From positions 1-64,000 of the forward strand of contig JAPLDJ010000020.1 of the NCBI GenBank assembly GCA_026391805.1: a DNA stretch of 64,000 bases. The letters are read 5' to 3'. Position 1 is the stretch's first letter; every line of letters starts with the position of its first letter. Both the position numbers and the translations under genes were made by a program. The notes beneath the pieces are model-generated. The model did no database searches and had not been told where the DNA came from. It was given only the letters and a program-made list of their open reading frames with translations. This document shows positions 36,442-45,133 of the stretch, piece by piece. This stretch comes from Bacteroidota bacterium. Its GTDB lineage: Bacteria > Bacteroidota > Bacteroidia > Bacteroidales > FEN-979.

Positions 36442-36981
36442 ATGTCAACAATACAAGTAAAAGACAAGGTATTTGAGATCTCCATTACGGCTTCTGACAT
36501 TGCAGAGACCGTTCAGAAGATGGCGGAAGAGATCAGCCGCGATTATGAAGGAAAGAACCCGTTGTTCCTTGCAATCCTGAACGGCTCGTTCGTCTTTGCC
36601 GCCGACCTGATCCGCAAGGTCACCATTCCCTGCCAGATCTCCTTCGTTAAACTTTCATCTTATAGCGGAACAGCTACCACGGAGAATGTCACCGAACTGA
36701 TCGGCCTGAATGAAGATATAAAAGGACGGCATGTGATCATCGTCGAAGACATCGTCGATACCGGCATCACCCTTGACGGGTTTCTCAACAGCCTTGAAAA
36801 AGCCGGGCCGGCAAGTGTAAAACTGGCCTGCTTTACTTTTAAGAAAGATGCATTCAAAAAATCATTCCGGATCGATTACCTCGGGATGACCATTCCCAAC
36901 GAGTTCATTGTGGGGTACGGGCTGGATTATGACGGGTATGGGAGGAATCTTCCGGACATCTATAAAATAGTGAAATCGTGA
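36442..36981 (+). CDS. hpt: Hypoxanthine phosphoribosyltransferase
   Basis: 179 residues from the ATG at 36442. The PRPP-binding motif VEDIVDTGITL and the SFVKLSSYSGT loop identify the family; the end reads YGLDYDGYGRNLPDIY, typical of Hpt. It makes IMP (and usually GMP) from the free base and PRPP. Upstream open frame to 36043 is antisense to purE and was not used. Its final codons run into an 8-nt then a 7-nt tandem array. Confidence 0.94.
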   Translation: MSTIQVKDKVFEISITASDIAETVQKMAEEISRDYEGKNPLFLAILNGSFVFAADLIRKVTIPCQISFVKLSSYSGTATTENVTELIGLNEDIKGRHVIIVEDIVDTGITLDGFLNSLEKAGPASVKLACFTFKKDAFKKSFRIDYLGMTIPNEFIVGYGLDYDGYGRNLPDIYKIVKS

Positions 36982-37034
36982 AACAGCGAAATGGCGAAAA
37001 TCCATTATCCAGCATCCAGTATCTAGCATCTGAT
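36971..37034 (+). repeat. Octanucleotide then heptanucleotide tandem arrays after hpt
   Basis: Units YGAAANNG with an 8-nt period (36971-37002, four units, covering the hpt stop codon), then five 7-nt units ATCCATT, ATCCAGC, ATCCAGT, ATCTAGC and ATCTGAT (37000-37034). Confidence 0.75.
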
Positions 37035-37067
37035 AATTAACAACACCAACATAATAATTAACACCGG

Positions 37068-37643
37068 ATGTTCAACCTAATTCTCTTTGGTCCCCCGGGC
37101 GCTGGCAAAGGGACGCAGGCGATAAAGATCGCAGAAAAATTCGGATGGATCCATGTCTCTACCGGAGATATCCTACGAGCAGAAGTAAACCAGGGAACTC
37201 CCCTCGGGCTGAAGGTAAAAGCAGTGATGGAAGCCGGCGTTCTGGTCTCCGATGAACTACTGATCGAGATCATGGAGTCGGTCTTCCGGAAACACGGCAG
37301 TGCCGGTGGTTTCGTTCTTGACGGATTCCCCCGGACATTGAAACAGGCACAGGAACTCGACCAGATGCTGACGAAACTCAATACTAACGTTTCACTGGTT
37401 CTCTCCCTTGAAGTGAACGAGGAAGAACTGGTAAAGCGTCTTCTCAAGCGTGCTCAGGAGCAGGGACGGAAAGACGATACCGAGGAGGTGATCAAGAACC
37501 GTCTGGTGCAGTATCACCAGCATACCAAGCCGCTTGTGGATTATTACAGGGAGAAAAACCTTTTGAAAGAAGTCTTCGGCGTCGGAAGCATCGATGATAT
37601 CTTCAATGAGCTTTGCAATGCCATTAAAGTATCTAAAGGTTAA
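37068..37643 (+). CDS. adk: Adenylate kinase
   Basis: 191 residues, short form without the extended zinc lid. P-loop [11 protein letters not shown] near 7-17, [10 protein letters not shown], and [15 protein letters not shown] follow. The lid is reduced to the [13 protein letters not shown] segment. It equilibrates 2 ADP with ATP and AMP. Close to hpt and obg, as purine and GTPase housekeeping genes often are in this phylum. Confidence 0.96.
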   Translation: MFNLILFGPPGAGKGTQAIKIAEKFGWIHVSTGDILRAEVNQGTPLGLKVKAVMEAGVLVSDELLIEIMESVFRKHGSAGGFVLDGFPRTLKQAQELDQMLTKLNTNVSLVLSLEVNEEELVKRLLKRAQEQGRKDDTEEVIKNRLVQYHQHTKPLVDYYREKNLLKEVFGVGSIDDIFNELCNAIKVSKG

Positions 37644-37675
37644 AATTCTGCTGTTTCATTTTTCAATTTACACCA

Positions 37676-38683
37676 GTGGCTGAATCCAACTTTGTCGATT
37701 ATGTCAAGATATTCTGTGCTTCCGGTCACGGGGGCCCAGGTTCTGCGCATTTCCTGCGCACGCGCGGCGTTCCGCACGGAGGGCCGGATGGCGGCGACGG
37801 CGGCAGGGGAGGTCACATCATCCTGAAAGGGAACAAGCAGCTCTGGACGCTGATCCATCTTAAATATACACGTCACCTCAGGGCAGAACATGGCGAAAAT
37901 GGTGCTAAGCAGCTCCGGCATGGCGCCAACGGCGATGACGTGATCATTGAAGTTCCTCTTGGAACGGTCGCAAAGGATGCAGAAACCGGCCAGTATGAAT
38001 GTGAGATTACAGAGGACGGCCAGACGGTTATCCTTGTCCCCGGCGGCAGGGGCGGGCTCGGGAACGATCATTTCAAATCCGCTACCTTTCAGTCGCCGAA
38101 GTTTGCCCAGCCGGGCGAAGAGGGGATCGAAACCTGGAAGATCCTGGAATTAAAGCTGCTCGCCGATGTCGGGCTGGTGGGATTTCCCAATGCGGGTAAA
38201 TCAACTTTGCTGTCTGTCATATCAGCCGCCAAACCGCAGATTGCCGATTATCCCTTCACCACGCTGGTACCGAACCTTGGAATTGTTCCCTTCACCGGAA
38301 AGCGGTCGTTCGTTATGGCCGATATCCCGGGGATCATTGAAGGTGCGCATGAAGGAAGAGGCCTCGGGCTCAGGTTTTTACGGCACATTGAACGGAATTC
38401 CCTCCTGCTGTTCATGATCCCGGTCGACAGCAACGATATCCAGAAGGAATACCAGGTCCTGCTGAATGAACTGAAGCAGTTTAATCCCGAACTCCTTGAT
38501 AAGACAAGGGTTCTTGCAATAACCAAAGCTGATCTGGCCGATGCCGAGCTGACGCAGGAATTAAAAAAGGAGCTTCCGGATGTTCCGTCGATCTTTATCT
38601 CTTCCCACAAGAAACTCGGGCTGAACAAGCTGAAGAGCATGCTCTGGGATGAACTAAACCGAATCAATTCCGACTTCAGTTGA
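37676..38683 (+). CDS. obg: Obg-family GTPase
   Basis: 335 residues from a GTG start. Glycine-rich Obg domain 1-158 ([16 protein letters not shown]), then the GTPase domain: G1 [10 protein letters not shown]3 [10 protein letters not shown]4 TKAD. Obg acts in 50S ribosome maturation and stringent-response signalling. No C-terminal OCT domain. The next gene's TTG start overlaps its stop codon. Confidence 0.95.
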   Translation: MAESNFVDYVKIFCASGHGGPGSAHFLRTRGVPHGGPDGGDGGRGGHIILKGNKQLWTLIHLKYTRHLRAEHGENGAKQLRHGANGDDVIIEVPLGTVAKDAETGQYECEITEDGQTVILVPGGRGGLGNDHFKSATFQSPKFAQPGEEGIETWKILELKLLADVGLVGFPNAGKSTLLSVISAAKPQIADYPFTTLVPNLGIVPFTGKRSFVMADIPGIIEGAHEGRGLGLRFLRHIERNSLLLFMIPVDSNDIQKEYQVLLNELKQFNPELLDKTRVLAITKADLADAELTQELKKELPDVPSIFISSHKKLGLNKLKSMLWDELNRINSDFS

Positions 38684-39243
38684 TTTCCTTTCTTGATCAT
38701 ATCGACCGGACCTTTTTTCTTTTCCTGAACGGGTTTCACAATCCCTTTTTCGACCGGATCATGTATGATGGAACAAAATCCCTGATCTGGCTCCCGTTAT
38801 ACTTGTTTTTTCTTTTCCTGGTGATCCGGAAATACAAATGGAATACGTTTCTGATCATTGTCCTCACGGCACTGATGATCCTCGTCAGCGATCAGCTTTC
38901 AAATGTGGTAAAGGATTCGGTCCAGCGGCTGCGCCCGTCACACCAGCCCGGAATGCTTATTCATATCGTTGATGCATACAAAGGCGGAATGTTTGGTTTC
39001 TATTCAGCCCATGCCTCCAATACATTTTCGGTCGCCATTTTCGTGATCCTTCTTCTTGGAAGAAAATGGTATGTGATCCTGCCGGTCCTTCTCTGGTCGG
39101 TCTTTATGTCCTATACACGGATCTACCTCGGGGTTCATTATCCGGGGGATATTCTCTGCGGATGGATTGCGGGAGGAATAATTGGTTTTCTTTTCTGGAA
39201 AGGGGCAGCAGTATCAATAAATTTAATAAGAAAGAAAAGCTGA
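38680..39243 (+). CDS. PAP2-family membrane phosphatase
   Basis: 187 residues from a TTG that overlaps the obg stop (TTGA), which suggests coupled translation. Five or six membrane helices. The three PAP2 motifs are present in variant form: [11 protein letters not shown] (KxxxxxxRP), SAHAS (for PSGH), and [12 protein letters not shown] (SRxxxxxHxxxD). Members dephosphorylate undecaprenyl diphosphate or lipid A; which one cannot be told. Confidence 0.87.
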   Translation: MISFLDHIDRTFFLFLNGFHNPFFDRIMYDGTKSLIWLPLYLFFLFLVIRKYKWNTFLIIVLTALMILVSDQLSNVVKDSVQRLRPSHQPGMLIHIVDAYKGGMFGFYSAHASNTFSVAIFVILLLGRKWYVILPVLLWSVFMSYTRIYLGVHYPGDILCGWIAGGIIGFLFWKGAAVSINLIRKKS

Positions 39244-39248
39244 TTTCC

Positions 39249-39414
39249 TTTTTCCTGTACTTTTCTTTTGCGTATCTAAAAAGGCATCGATTTCCTTTTG
39301 AATTTTTACAAAAAATTTCTCTGTGTAACTCTGTGTCTTCTCAGTGAACCTCCGTGTAATAAATTATTTGTTTCACAGAGAACCACAGAGTCGACACGGA
39401 GGCTCACAGAGAAA
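39249..39414 (+). repeat. Composite palindromic repeat, copy A
   Basis: Homologous to 44117-44287. It opens with TCCTGTACTTTTCTTTTGC, shared exactly with copy B, and continues to a long imperfect palindrome built from CTCTGTGT motifs on the left and CACAGAG motifs on the right, around an AT-rich loop. Directly downstream (3') of the minus-strand gene 39692-40750. The interval 39244-39691 contains no gene: only this repeat, a nested hairpin and a G-rich repeat. Confidence 0.85.
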
Positions 39415-39484
39415 GAATTTCGTTATCTGGCGCGTGCCAACCTTCAACGTTTTTATTGATCTGCCTTCAGGCCGGGCGGGCCTC

Positions 39485-39560
39485 GTCGCCGCAACGCAGC
39501 TGCGCCTGGGATAATCTCACTCCGTTCGATTACCCCAGCCAAGGTTGCTTATGCGGCGAC
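39485..39560. other. Nested double hairpin of unknown function
   Basis: Outer perfect 9-bp stem GTCGCCGCA/TGCGGCGAC encloses an inner stem CTGGGATAATC/GATTACCCCAG (10 of 11 paired) with an 11-nt loop, plus a GCAGCTGC palindrome on the left side. GC-rich compared with flanks. No ORF. Could be a small structured RNA or a remnant mobile-element end. Confidence 0.55.
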
Positions 39561-39640
39561 TGTAATTGTACTATTCGTTGCTGACCACAGCCGGTTTTCC
39601 AAGAACAAAAACCGTCTCTTGAATTTTATGGGAGAAAATC

Positions 39641-39680
39641 GAAACCTCTCCCCGGGTGGGGAGGGGCCGGGGGTGGGGCT
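39641..39680 (+). repeat. G-rich dispersed repeat, copy A
   Basis: CTCCCCGGGTGGGGAGGGG followed by a GGGGGTGGGG run. Homologous to 44343-44380 and, more loosely, 57094-57130. The first part can fold as a hairpin. It ends 11 nt before the stop of the minus-strand gene at 39692. Confidence 0.75.
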
Positions 39681-39691
39681 GTTGATGGGGA

Positions 39692-40750
39692 TCAAAATGA
39701 AACCCCTAAAACCAATCCTAAAGTAAGAAAGGTAAGAGATGGAGGATAGTCACTGTAAATAGATCCATTATTATAATATATTAATCGTTTATATGAAAAT
39801 TCAATTGCAGGAAGGATAGCCAGGCCATTGTGTATATATATTTTTGTTCCGAAACCGGTTGAAAGATAAGGACCGATTTTAGAAGGTATTTCGATCGGAA
39901 CAGTCACATATTGCTGAGTATACGACGCGTAATACTCAATTTGCGCAATATCTTGATGATACACCAGGATTAGTCCAAGATCCAGATAATAAAACGGAGA
40001 AACTTTTTTCAAAGCCCAGTCAGACCTGAAATCTAAGAAAACCGGGAAAAATCCGACCGTTCCTCCATAATTATAAGTTGAGGGTCCAAAATTATCGTAA
40101 CCATTACCGCCGTAATATACGAACGAAATTCTTCCGGATTTCATCTGACAGAATCCCGCTCCGAGCCCCATACTGAACCGGGGTGAAAACCGGTATCCGC
40201 AAATTGTACTGATGGAATTTAACGGGTAATAACCATCTGCATTAATAAGGTCTTTTTTATCCGTTGAACTAAATGAAGTATAGTTAGTTGCAATCATTCC
40301 GACACTGATCAGCCCAACCTGTGTAACGTTATAGAAACCTCTTATTTTTGGCACATAACTGTATAGCTTCGTATGTACTTTCTTGGTAAGAAGAGGGTCT
40401 GTTGACGATCTTTCTTTTACAATCATACTATCAGCATTTATCTTGCCGGTATATTTCCATCTTTTTTTTACAGTAATTTCTTTACGGATGGAGTCGGAAT
40501 CGGTTTTCATGGCAATTGAATGAACACCGGGTTTGATGCCCCAAATCTTAATTAAATTGAACTTTTTGATGCTGAATATGTATTTGTCATCATAATAAAG
40601 CTTCCCCGAATTTTGTGTTATAACCATAATTGTTCCTGACCTATACAAGTGTTGATTAGGAGCTTTATGGGTTTTGGCCGTATCTGTTTGCGCAGCTATG
40701 GAAAGAACATTTACAAACAGAAGAAATATGATAAAAAGAATGCGTTTCAT
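39692..40750 (-). CDS. Secreted beta-barrel-like protein, unknown
   Basis: 352 residues with a signal peptide (about 1-20, ending AAQ). The N-terminal 130 residues resemble a small beta-sandwich (SGTIMVITQNSGKLYYDD, GIKPGVHSIAM), then an aromatic-rich region of alternating strands ends LGLVLGVSF with a C-terminal Phe, the usual outer-membrane barrel ending. Not clearly related to the two neighbouring barrels. Separate from gene 40836-42098 by 85 nt, so one transcript is possible. Function unknown. Confidence 0.65.
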   Translation of the reverse strand: MKRILFIIFLLFVNVLSIAAQTDTAKTHKAPNQHLYRSGTIMVITQNSGKLYYDDKYIFSIKKFNLIKIWGIKPGVHSIAMKTDSDSIRKEITVKKRWKYTGKINADSMIVKERSSTDPLLTKKVHTKLYSYVPKIRGFYNVTQVGLISVGMIATNYTSFSSTDKKDLINADGYYPLNSISTICGYRFSPRFSMGLGAGFCQMKSGRISFVYYGGNGYDNFGPSTYNYGGTVGFFPVFLDFRSDWALKKVSPFYYLDLGLILVYHQDIAQIEYYASYTQQYVTVPIEIPSKIGPYLSTGFGTKIYIHNGLAILPAIEFSYKRLIYYNNGSIYSDYPPSLTFLTLGLVLGVSF

Positions 40751-40835
40751 TTTCGACAGGTCTTTAGGGTGAAAATGTTTAATGTTTGTTTACGGCTTTT
40801 TAGCTTATATTCGTAAATCAATTTCTACAGCAAGG

Positions 40836-42098
40836 TTATTCATGTTTCTTTTTACCCGCGAACCTATAGCTTAAGCCGGCACTCACTATTCCGGTGAATC
40901 CGTATCCGAATTCAGCAAACCCTCCGAAAGCACGACCGACCCGCAATCCTATCAATGTGACCTGGAATGCAGGTCTTTTAAGGATCTCTGTGGATTTATA
41001 TATCGGACTGACCCCTGTGTATGCATCAATGCTAATTCCTACGCCAAGCCTGGAGTATAGGCGGATAAAGGGTTTATTGATATAGGTGAGTTGAACTGTG
41101 GCAATTCCTGTGAACAGCTGATCTTCTGAATTGACTGCCCAGATCGTATCCTGATGATTATAGTTAATACTTTCTGTTCCTCCATAGTGAAAATCCTCAT
41201 ATCCTAAATCACATCCCACTGAAAACACATTATTAAGTGTCCGTAAATAACCTAAGTGGAAGGAGCCGGAGGATTGAGGATTGTCAAAATTATATCTGGA
41301 TCCAGCACCACTTTTACCTACATCGTGATAGACCGAGAGAATCCCGTAACCGGCATAGAGATCATTGTATTTCACTGCCGGGGAGTGAACTGAGAAGACT
41401 TTCACCGTTGTATCGGCCCGATGTTTTCTTTCTTTTTGCTGCGTGAACTTATAGCTTAACCCGGCATTGACAATCCCCAGAGTCCCCGCCCCCAGTTCCA
41501 GGAATCCTCCGAAATCCCGGCCGAAGCGAAATCCAACAAAAGTTAGCTGACAGGCCGGATATCCGACGTTTTTAACGGAATGTTCACCATTGTAAGTTAA
41601 CGTGCCCAGGTCCAAAGTAACACCTAACCAGATTGCGGAATAGATTGAAAATTTCGGCTTATTATGGTAATGAAAAGTAACCTTGGTTATTCCAGTGATC
41701 AATCTGTCGTCAAAATTTCCGGAATAGGTTGTCCATTTATAGTCGGAATATGTGAATCTGGCAACATTCCCTGTATAGCTGAACTTTTGATAACCAATCA
41801 CGATGCCCATAGAAACCACCTTGCTGAATTTCCTTGAATAACCAATATAAATGGTTCCAAGTGACTCTGGATTTGAATAGGGATTTCCAATCAGCCATAA
41901 TTGAGATGATTGATAAGGATGGGATAACCTTCCAAGAAAATAATAAACTGATGCTGCCCCGTAACCGCCGTAGATTTCATTTTTCAGCATTGACTGGTTT
42001 GGCTTGGTGCTCGTCGTTACAGTGCTATCGATCTTCTGAGAAAAGGAGAATGTATGAGCCAGCATGAAAATAAAAAGAAGGACGAACAGCTTTTTCAT
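40836..42098 (-). CDS. Tandem-duplicated outer-membrane beta-barrel-like protein
   Basis: 420 residues with a signal peptide (about 1-20, FSFSQ). Two homologous halves: NEIYGGYGAASVYYF to GIVNAGLSYKF (about 40-215), and NDLYAGYGILSVYHD to GIVSAGLSYRF (about 235-413). Each half matches the whole of the 225-residue protein at 44392-45069. Each repeat holds glycine- and aromatic-rich strands plus an FGRDFGGF/VGRAFGGF motif. Probably two small barrels or one double-size barrel. Function unknown. Confidence 0.7.
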   Translation of the reverse strand: MKKLFVLLFIFMLAHTFSFSQKIDSTVTTSTKPNQSMLKNEIYGGYGAASVYYFLGRLSHPYQSSQLWLIGNPYSNPESLGTIYIGYSRKFSKVVSMGIVIGYQKFSYTGNVARFTYSDYKWTTYSGNFDDRLITGITKVTFHYHNKPKFSIYSAIWLGVTLDLGTLTYNGEHSVKNVGYPACQLTFVGFRFGRDFGGFLELGAGTLGIVNAGLSYKFTQQKERKHRADTTVKVFSVHSPAVKYNDLYAGYGILSVYHDVGKSGAGSRYNFDNPQSSGSFHLGYLRTLNNVFSVGCDLGYEDFHYGGTESINYNHQDTIWAVNSEDQLFTGIATVQLTYINKPFIRLYSRLGVGISIDAYTGVSPIYKSTEILKRPAFQVTLIGLRVGRAFGGFAEFGYGFTGIVSAGLSYRFAGKKKHE

Positions 42099-42147
42099 AG
42101 TACCAGCTTAATATGCAAAAAAGGGAGATGTTGAACAATAATGCCAA

Positions 42148-42963
42148 TTACTCAGAAATGATAAAATCATTCCGTAACTTTTTATTATTAAAATACAGAA
42201 GATATAGGAATTTTGTTAATGTCATCCAGGTATATACGCCAGATTCTCTGCTCCCTTTTTCAATGGGTTCAAAGTTTCCGTTTTTTTCTAGATTTTTTAA
42301 CGACCTTTTTATATTATCCAATCCTTCAATGAGTGCATTATGACTTATCCAACTCCACGTTCTGTAATCTTCTCCGTATTTTCGTGTATAGGTTTCCTGA
42401 ACCAAAATTTCACCTCCGTCGATATCATTATTCGCCTTGAATAATGTGTAGCCGACAGATTTATAATCTTTTTTCAATAAAGCCCATAAAGTGGTGTGCA
42501 GTCCTTTGTATTCCGGAGTTAATCCTTCGTGGAGAATGAAGGTCCCGTATTTCGGGATGCTTGTCAGATCAGGTTTGAATATTACACTGCAACACAAACT
42601 GAAAATAATATCCGGAGAAGATTGTTTAATGAAATTTATCCACCCGGCATCATGAATATTTTCAACCGTATAGGAAGGGAAAGGTAATTCGACCTTGGTA
42701 TTGAAATATTCTGGTTGGGAATTTTTAAATGTTATTTCAGGTTTTCTGAGAAAAAGTCTGTCGAAAAGATGAAAAGCAAGCTCATCTATAACCTTCAGTA
42801 ACCCATATTTTCTTAACCTTTTTCCTATTCTTTTGCACTTATCTTTTGCGTTTTTTCTGCCGGGTTCCAGAAAGAGACAGTACAATACTTCATGATCCTC
42901 CGAAATTTCCGTGAAAAATTTCCTGTTAAAACTGTTATCCCTCCCTGCAAATACTATCCTCAT
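42148..42963 (-). CDS. Formyltransferase-like protein lacking the catalytic Asn
   Basis: 271 residues. The N-terminus (MRIVFAGRDN) and the LHEGLTPEYKGLHTTLWALL segment match the formyl-transferase fold of methionyl-tRNA and sugar N-formyltransferases. Family catalysis uses Asn, His and Asp in an NxH...D arrangement. Here His145 and Asp182 (DIDGGEI) remain, but the Asn position is Ile143. The C-terminus is unlike Fmt. It lies 24 nt after a radical SAM gene on the same strand. A different acyl donor, altered chemistry or loss of activity are all possible. Confidence 0.75.
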   Translation of the reverse strand: MRIVFAGRDNSFNRKFFTEISEDHEVLYCLFLEPGRKNAKDKCKRIGKRLRKYGLLKVIDELAFHLFDRLFLRKPEITFKNSQPEYFNTKVELPFPSYTVENIHDAGWINFIKQSSPDIIFSLCCSVIFKPDLTSIPKYGTFILHEGLTPEYKGLHTTLWALLKKDYKSVGYTLFKANNDIDGGEILVQETYTRKYGEDYRTWSWISHNALIEGLDNIKRSLKNLEKNGNFEPIEKGSRESGVYTWMTLTKFLYLLYFNNKKLRNDFIISE

Positions 42964-42987
42964 TGGGAATTATTTGTGAGTCGTCAT

Positions 42988-44043
42988 TTAACAACCTTTA
43001 CATCCCTTACATGTTGGTAATAATTCTGTTTTCCTATACCTGTGTCCTGTGCGATATTGTCGGAAAAGTGATCCCTGCCAGATTTCATTGATGGAATTGT
43101 CATTGATATTTCCTGCGATCAATTTCTTTTCAACATTGAGCGAACTTCCTGATACCTGACATATGGGTACATCTCCATTGCTTCTTATCTGAATATTCCG
43201 GAAAGGCATTGAGCATTCAGGGTATTCTCCCGTGCTCATGGGCTTTGGAAGAAAAACATCTGAAGAATTATTTACCCCTTCTGTTTTCAAAACATATTGA
43301 GGCATAATTGTGTTCCCAAATTGTTTCCAGAACCGGATGCTTTCCCTTTCTGTCTTCCCCTTTTGTGATGGCCTTACCATCAAGCGTAGATTGATGTGAG
43401 ACGTTGATTTTAATTCCCTTTTAACCCGGTTTAATTCCGTCAGATTATGAATGATCAGGTCATAATCGCTGCCAACTCTGGTTTTTTCGAAGTCTTCCCT
43501 TGTTCCCGCCTCAACCGAAAACTCAATAAAATCAACTGGTGCACTTAGCAAGGAGTAGGAAATTTCCTGACCCTTCCAATGTCCGTTGGTTACAATGGTC
43601 AGGATCTTCGACACTTTGGCGAGCCTTGTAACATATTCATTAAACCGGGGATGAATTGTTGCTTCTCCGCCTCCGATACAAATCCTGTCGATTTTCGAAT
43701 TTTTTATTTGGGTAATCAGATTATTAAATGTTTCATCATCCATCATTTTACGGGGGAAAGGAAAATGCGGATTGTTGCAGTAGATGCATTTGAGGTTGCA
43801 GGCATCGGTGAATTCGATGTGCATGCTGGGCGGATAAAGGCTATCGTGGAACCGGAAAGGAAACCGCGTGATCAGAAGTCTTTTTAATGAGACATTTTTC
43901 CGGAGAGCTTTACTGAACAAGGCTCCATGCGATTTCCACCGGTACAGAATTTTGGACAATTGGTTTGTATTGTCCCAATAAGGGTTTTCGGGATTTTGGG
44001 CGTTGGGACTATCAGGAGTAAATCTCATAAATCCGGGTTTCAT
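42988..44043 (-). CDS. Radical SAM protein with SPASM-like C-terminus
   Basis: 351 residues. Radical SAM CxxxCxxC at Cys82, Cys86 and Cys89 (ACNLKCIYC), with GGGEATIHP nearby for SAM binding. Five further cysteines in the C-terminus (about 277, 295, 345, 348 and 351), the last three in TCKGCKGC at the very end, indicate an auxiliary iron-sulfur cluster of SPASM/twitch type. Such enzymes modify peptides or carry out sugar and nucleoside chemistry. No precursor peptide is evident nearby. Shares a transcript with the formyltransferase-like gene. Confidence 0.85.
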   Translation of the reverse strand: MKPGFMRFTPDSPNAQNPENPYWDNTNQLSKILYRWKSHGALFSKALRKNVSLKRLLITRFPFRFHDSLYPPSMHIEFTDACNLKCIYCNNPHFPFPRKMMDDETFNNLITQIKNSKIDRICIGGGEATIHPRFNEYVTRLAKVSKILTIVTNGHWKGQEISYSLLSAPVDFIEFSVEAGTREDFEKTRVGSDYDLIIHNLTELNRVKRELKSTSHINLRLMVRPSQKGKTERESIRFWKQFGNTIMPQYVLKTEGVNNSSDVFLPKPMSTGEYPECSMPFRNIQIRSNGDVPICQVSGSSLNVEKKLIAGNINDNSINEIWQGSLFRQYRTGHRYRKTELLPTCKGCKGC

Positions 44044-44116
44044 TATCTAATACACCTGAATATGATCTTACCCTTATGTGGTTTGCGGAAATAATTTGAC
44101 GGGCGATATGTTTTAT

Positions 44117-44287
44117 TTTTTCCTGTACTTTTCTTTTGCTTGTCTGGAAGGGTATCGTAGTCCCTTCCCTGTCTGAATTTTTCAAAAAAATATCTCTGTG
44201 TAACTCTGTGTCTTCTCAGTGAACCTCTGTGAAACAATTTTTTATTACACAGAGAACCACAGAGTAGACACAGAGGCTCACAGAGAA
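44117..44287 (+). repeat. Composite palindromic repeat, copy B
   Basis: Second copy of 39249-39414: same opening and same CTCTGTGT/CACAGAG palindrome, with a slightly longer centre. It lies downstream of the minus-strand gene at 44392. The whole 44044-44391 gap has no gene; an 89-codon frame across the palindrome is repeat-derived. Confidence 0.85.
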
Positions 44288-44342
44288 AAAATATCTTTTG
44301 GCTTGACCCCACTAAACTTTAATCCTGACTTCACGGAACCAA

Positions 44343-44380
44343 GACCCCTTCCCTGGGTGGGGAGGGGCAGGGGTGGGGCT
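44343..44380 (+). repeat. G-rich dispersed repeat, copy B
   Basis: CCTTCCCTGGGTGGGGAGGGG then a GGGTGGGG run; same order relative to the palindromic repeat as copy A, and 12 nt before the stop of the adjacent gene. Confidence 0.75.
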
Positions 44381-44391
44381 AAATGGGAGAT

Positions 44392-45069
44392 TTAATCCGC
44401 AAACTTGTAGCTTAGCCCGGCATTTACGATCCCGTAGGAACCGAAGCCGAATTCAATAAATCCTCCGAAAGCCCGTCCAAAACGCAGTCCCATTAAGGTA
44501 AGCTGGCCGCCCGGCCAGAGCCGGCGTTCGGTTTTGGTATCAATGTCACCGGAGGCTTTTCCGAAATCAATCGTGACCCCGATCCCGATCCCCGAGTACA
44601 TCCTGATGGTCGGCTTGTTCAGATAGGTGAAGGTGACGCGTGCAATGCCTGTCAGGAGCTGGTCGTCGGCATTGATTTTATACTCCGTAGTATCATAGGT
44701 GTTCAATTTGTAGGTCTCGGTGTACTTAATGTCCTGGTAACCGAACATGAATCCGACGGAAACCACCTTGTTCAGCGACCGGCCGAAACCCACGTAAAAA
44801 GTTCCCGGCGATTTTGTATCGGTGTAATCCGTATTATGATAGTAATTGCCATTGTAATATGTGGTCTCGGTCGGATAATCGGAACTGTGCCTCATCCTTC
44901 CTGTGAAATAAAAGATTGATAGCGCTCCGTAACCGCCATAAAATTCATTAGGCATATTCGATTGTGATTTCTTGGCGGGTGGTTTTGTTTCAGTGGTTAC
45001 GGCATTCTGCGCCTTTAAGCAGGGAAATGAAACCAGCAGAGCCAGCAGGATAATGAATGTCTTTTTCAT
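44392..45069 (-). CDS. Small outer-membrane beta-barrel-like protein
   Basis: 225 residues with a signal peptide (about 1-20, LKAQ). One repeat of the same barrel unit found twice in the 420-residue neighbour: NEFYGGYGALSIFYF at the start, FGRAFGGFIEFGFG and GIVNAGLSYKF at the end. The C-terminal aromatic pattern suits an outer-membrane strand. Function unknown. It is followed 3' by the composite repeat and preceded 5' by the RND permease gene's 3' end. Confidence 0.7.
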   Translation of the reverse strand: MKKTFIILLALLVSFPCLKAQNAVTTETKPPAKKSQSNMPNEFYGGYGALSIFYFTGRMRHSSDYPTETTYYNGNYYHNTDYTDTKSPGTFYVGFGRSLNKVVSVGFMFGYQDIKYTETYKLNTYDTTEYKINADDQLLTGIARVTFTYLNKPTIRMYSGIGIGVTIDFGKASGDIDTKTERRLWPGGQLTLMGLRFGRAFGGFIEFGFGSYGIVNAGLSYKFAD

Positions 45070-45133
45070 GGTTGTATTTTTAAATGGCTGATCTGTTTAT
45101 GTCTTTGTAAAGATAATGTTTTTCAAAAAAGGA

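Noticed and set aside
39485-39560. Possible integron attC site
   Set aside because: Nested stems were suggestive, but the conserved attC core ends (GTTRRRY and RYYYAAC) are not present at the stem ends and no integrase is near.
44043-44312. Minus-strand frame of 89 codons with Cys/Leu-rich sequence
   Set aside because: It runs through the CTCTGTGT palindromic repeat; the cysteine-rich segment is simply the translated repeat.
42100-44400. Precursor peptide gene for a radical SAM RiPP pathway
   Set aside because: No short frame with a plausible leader and core peptide was seen beside the radical SAM gene; not excluded elsewhere.
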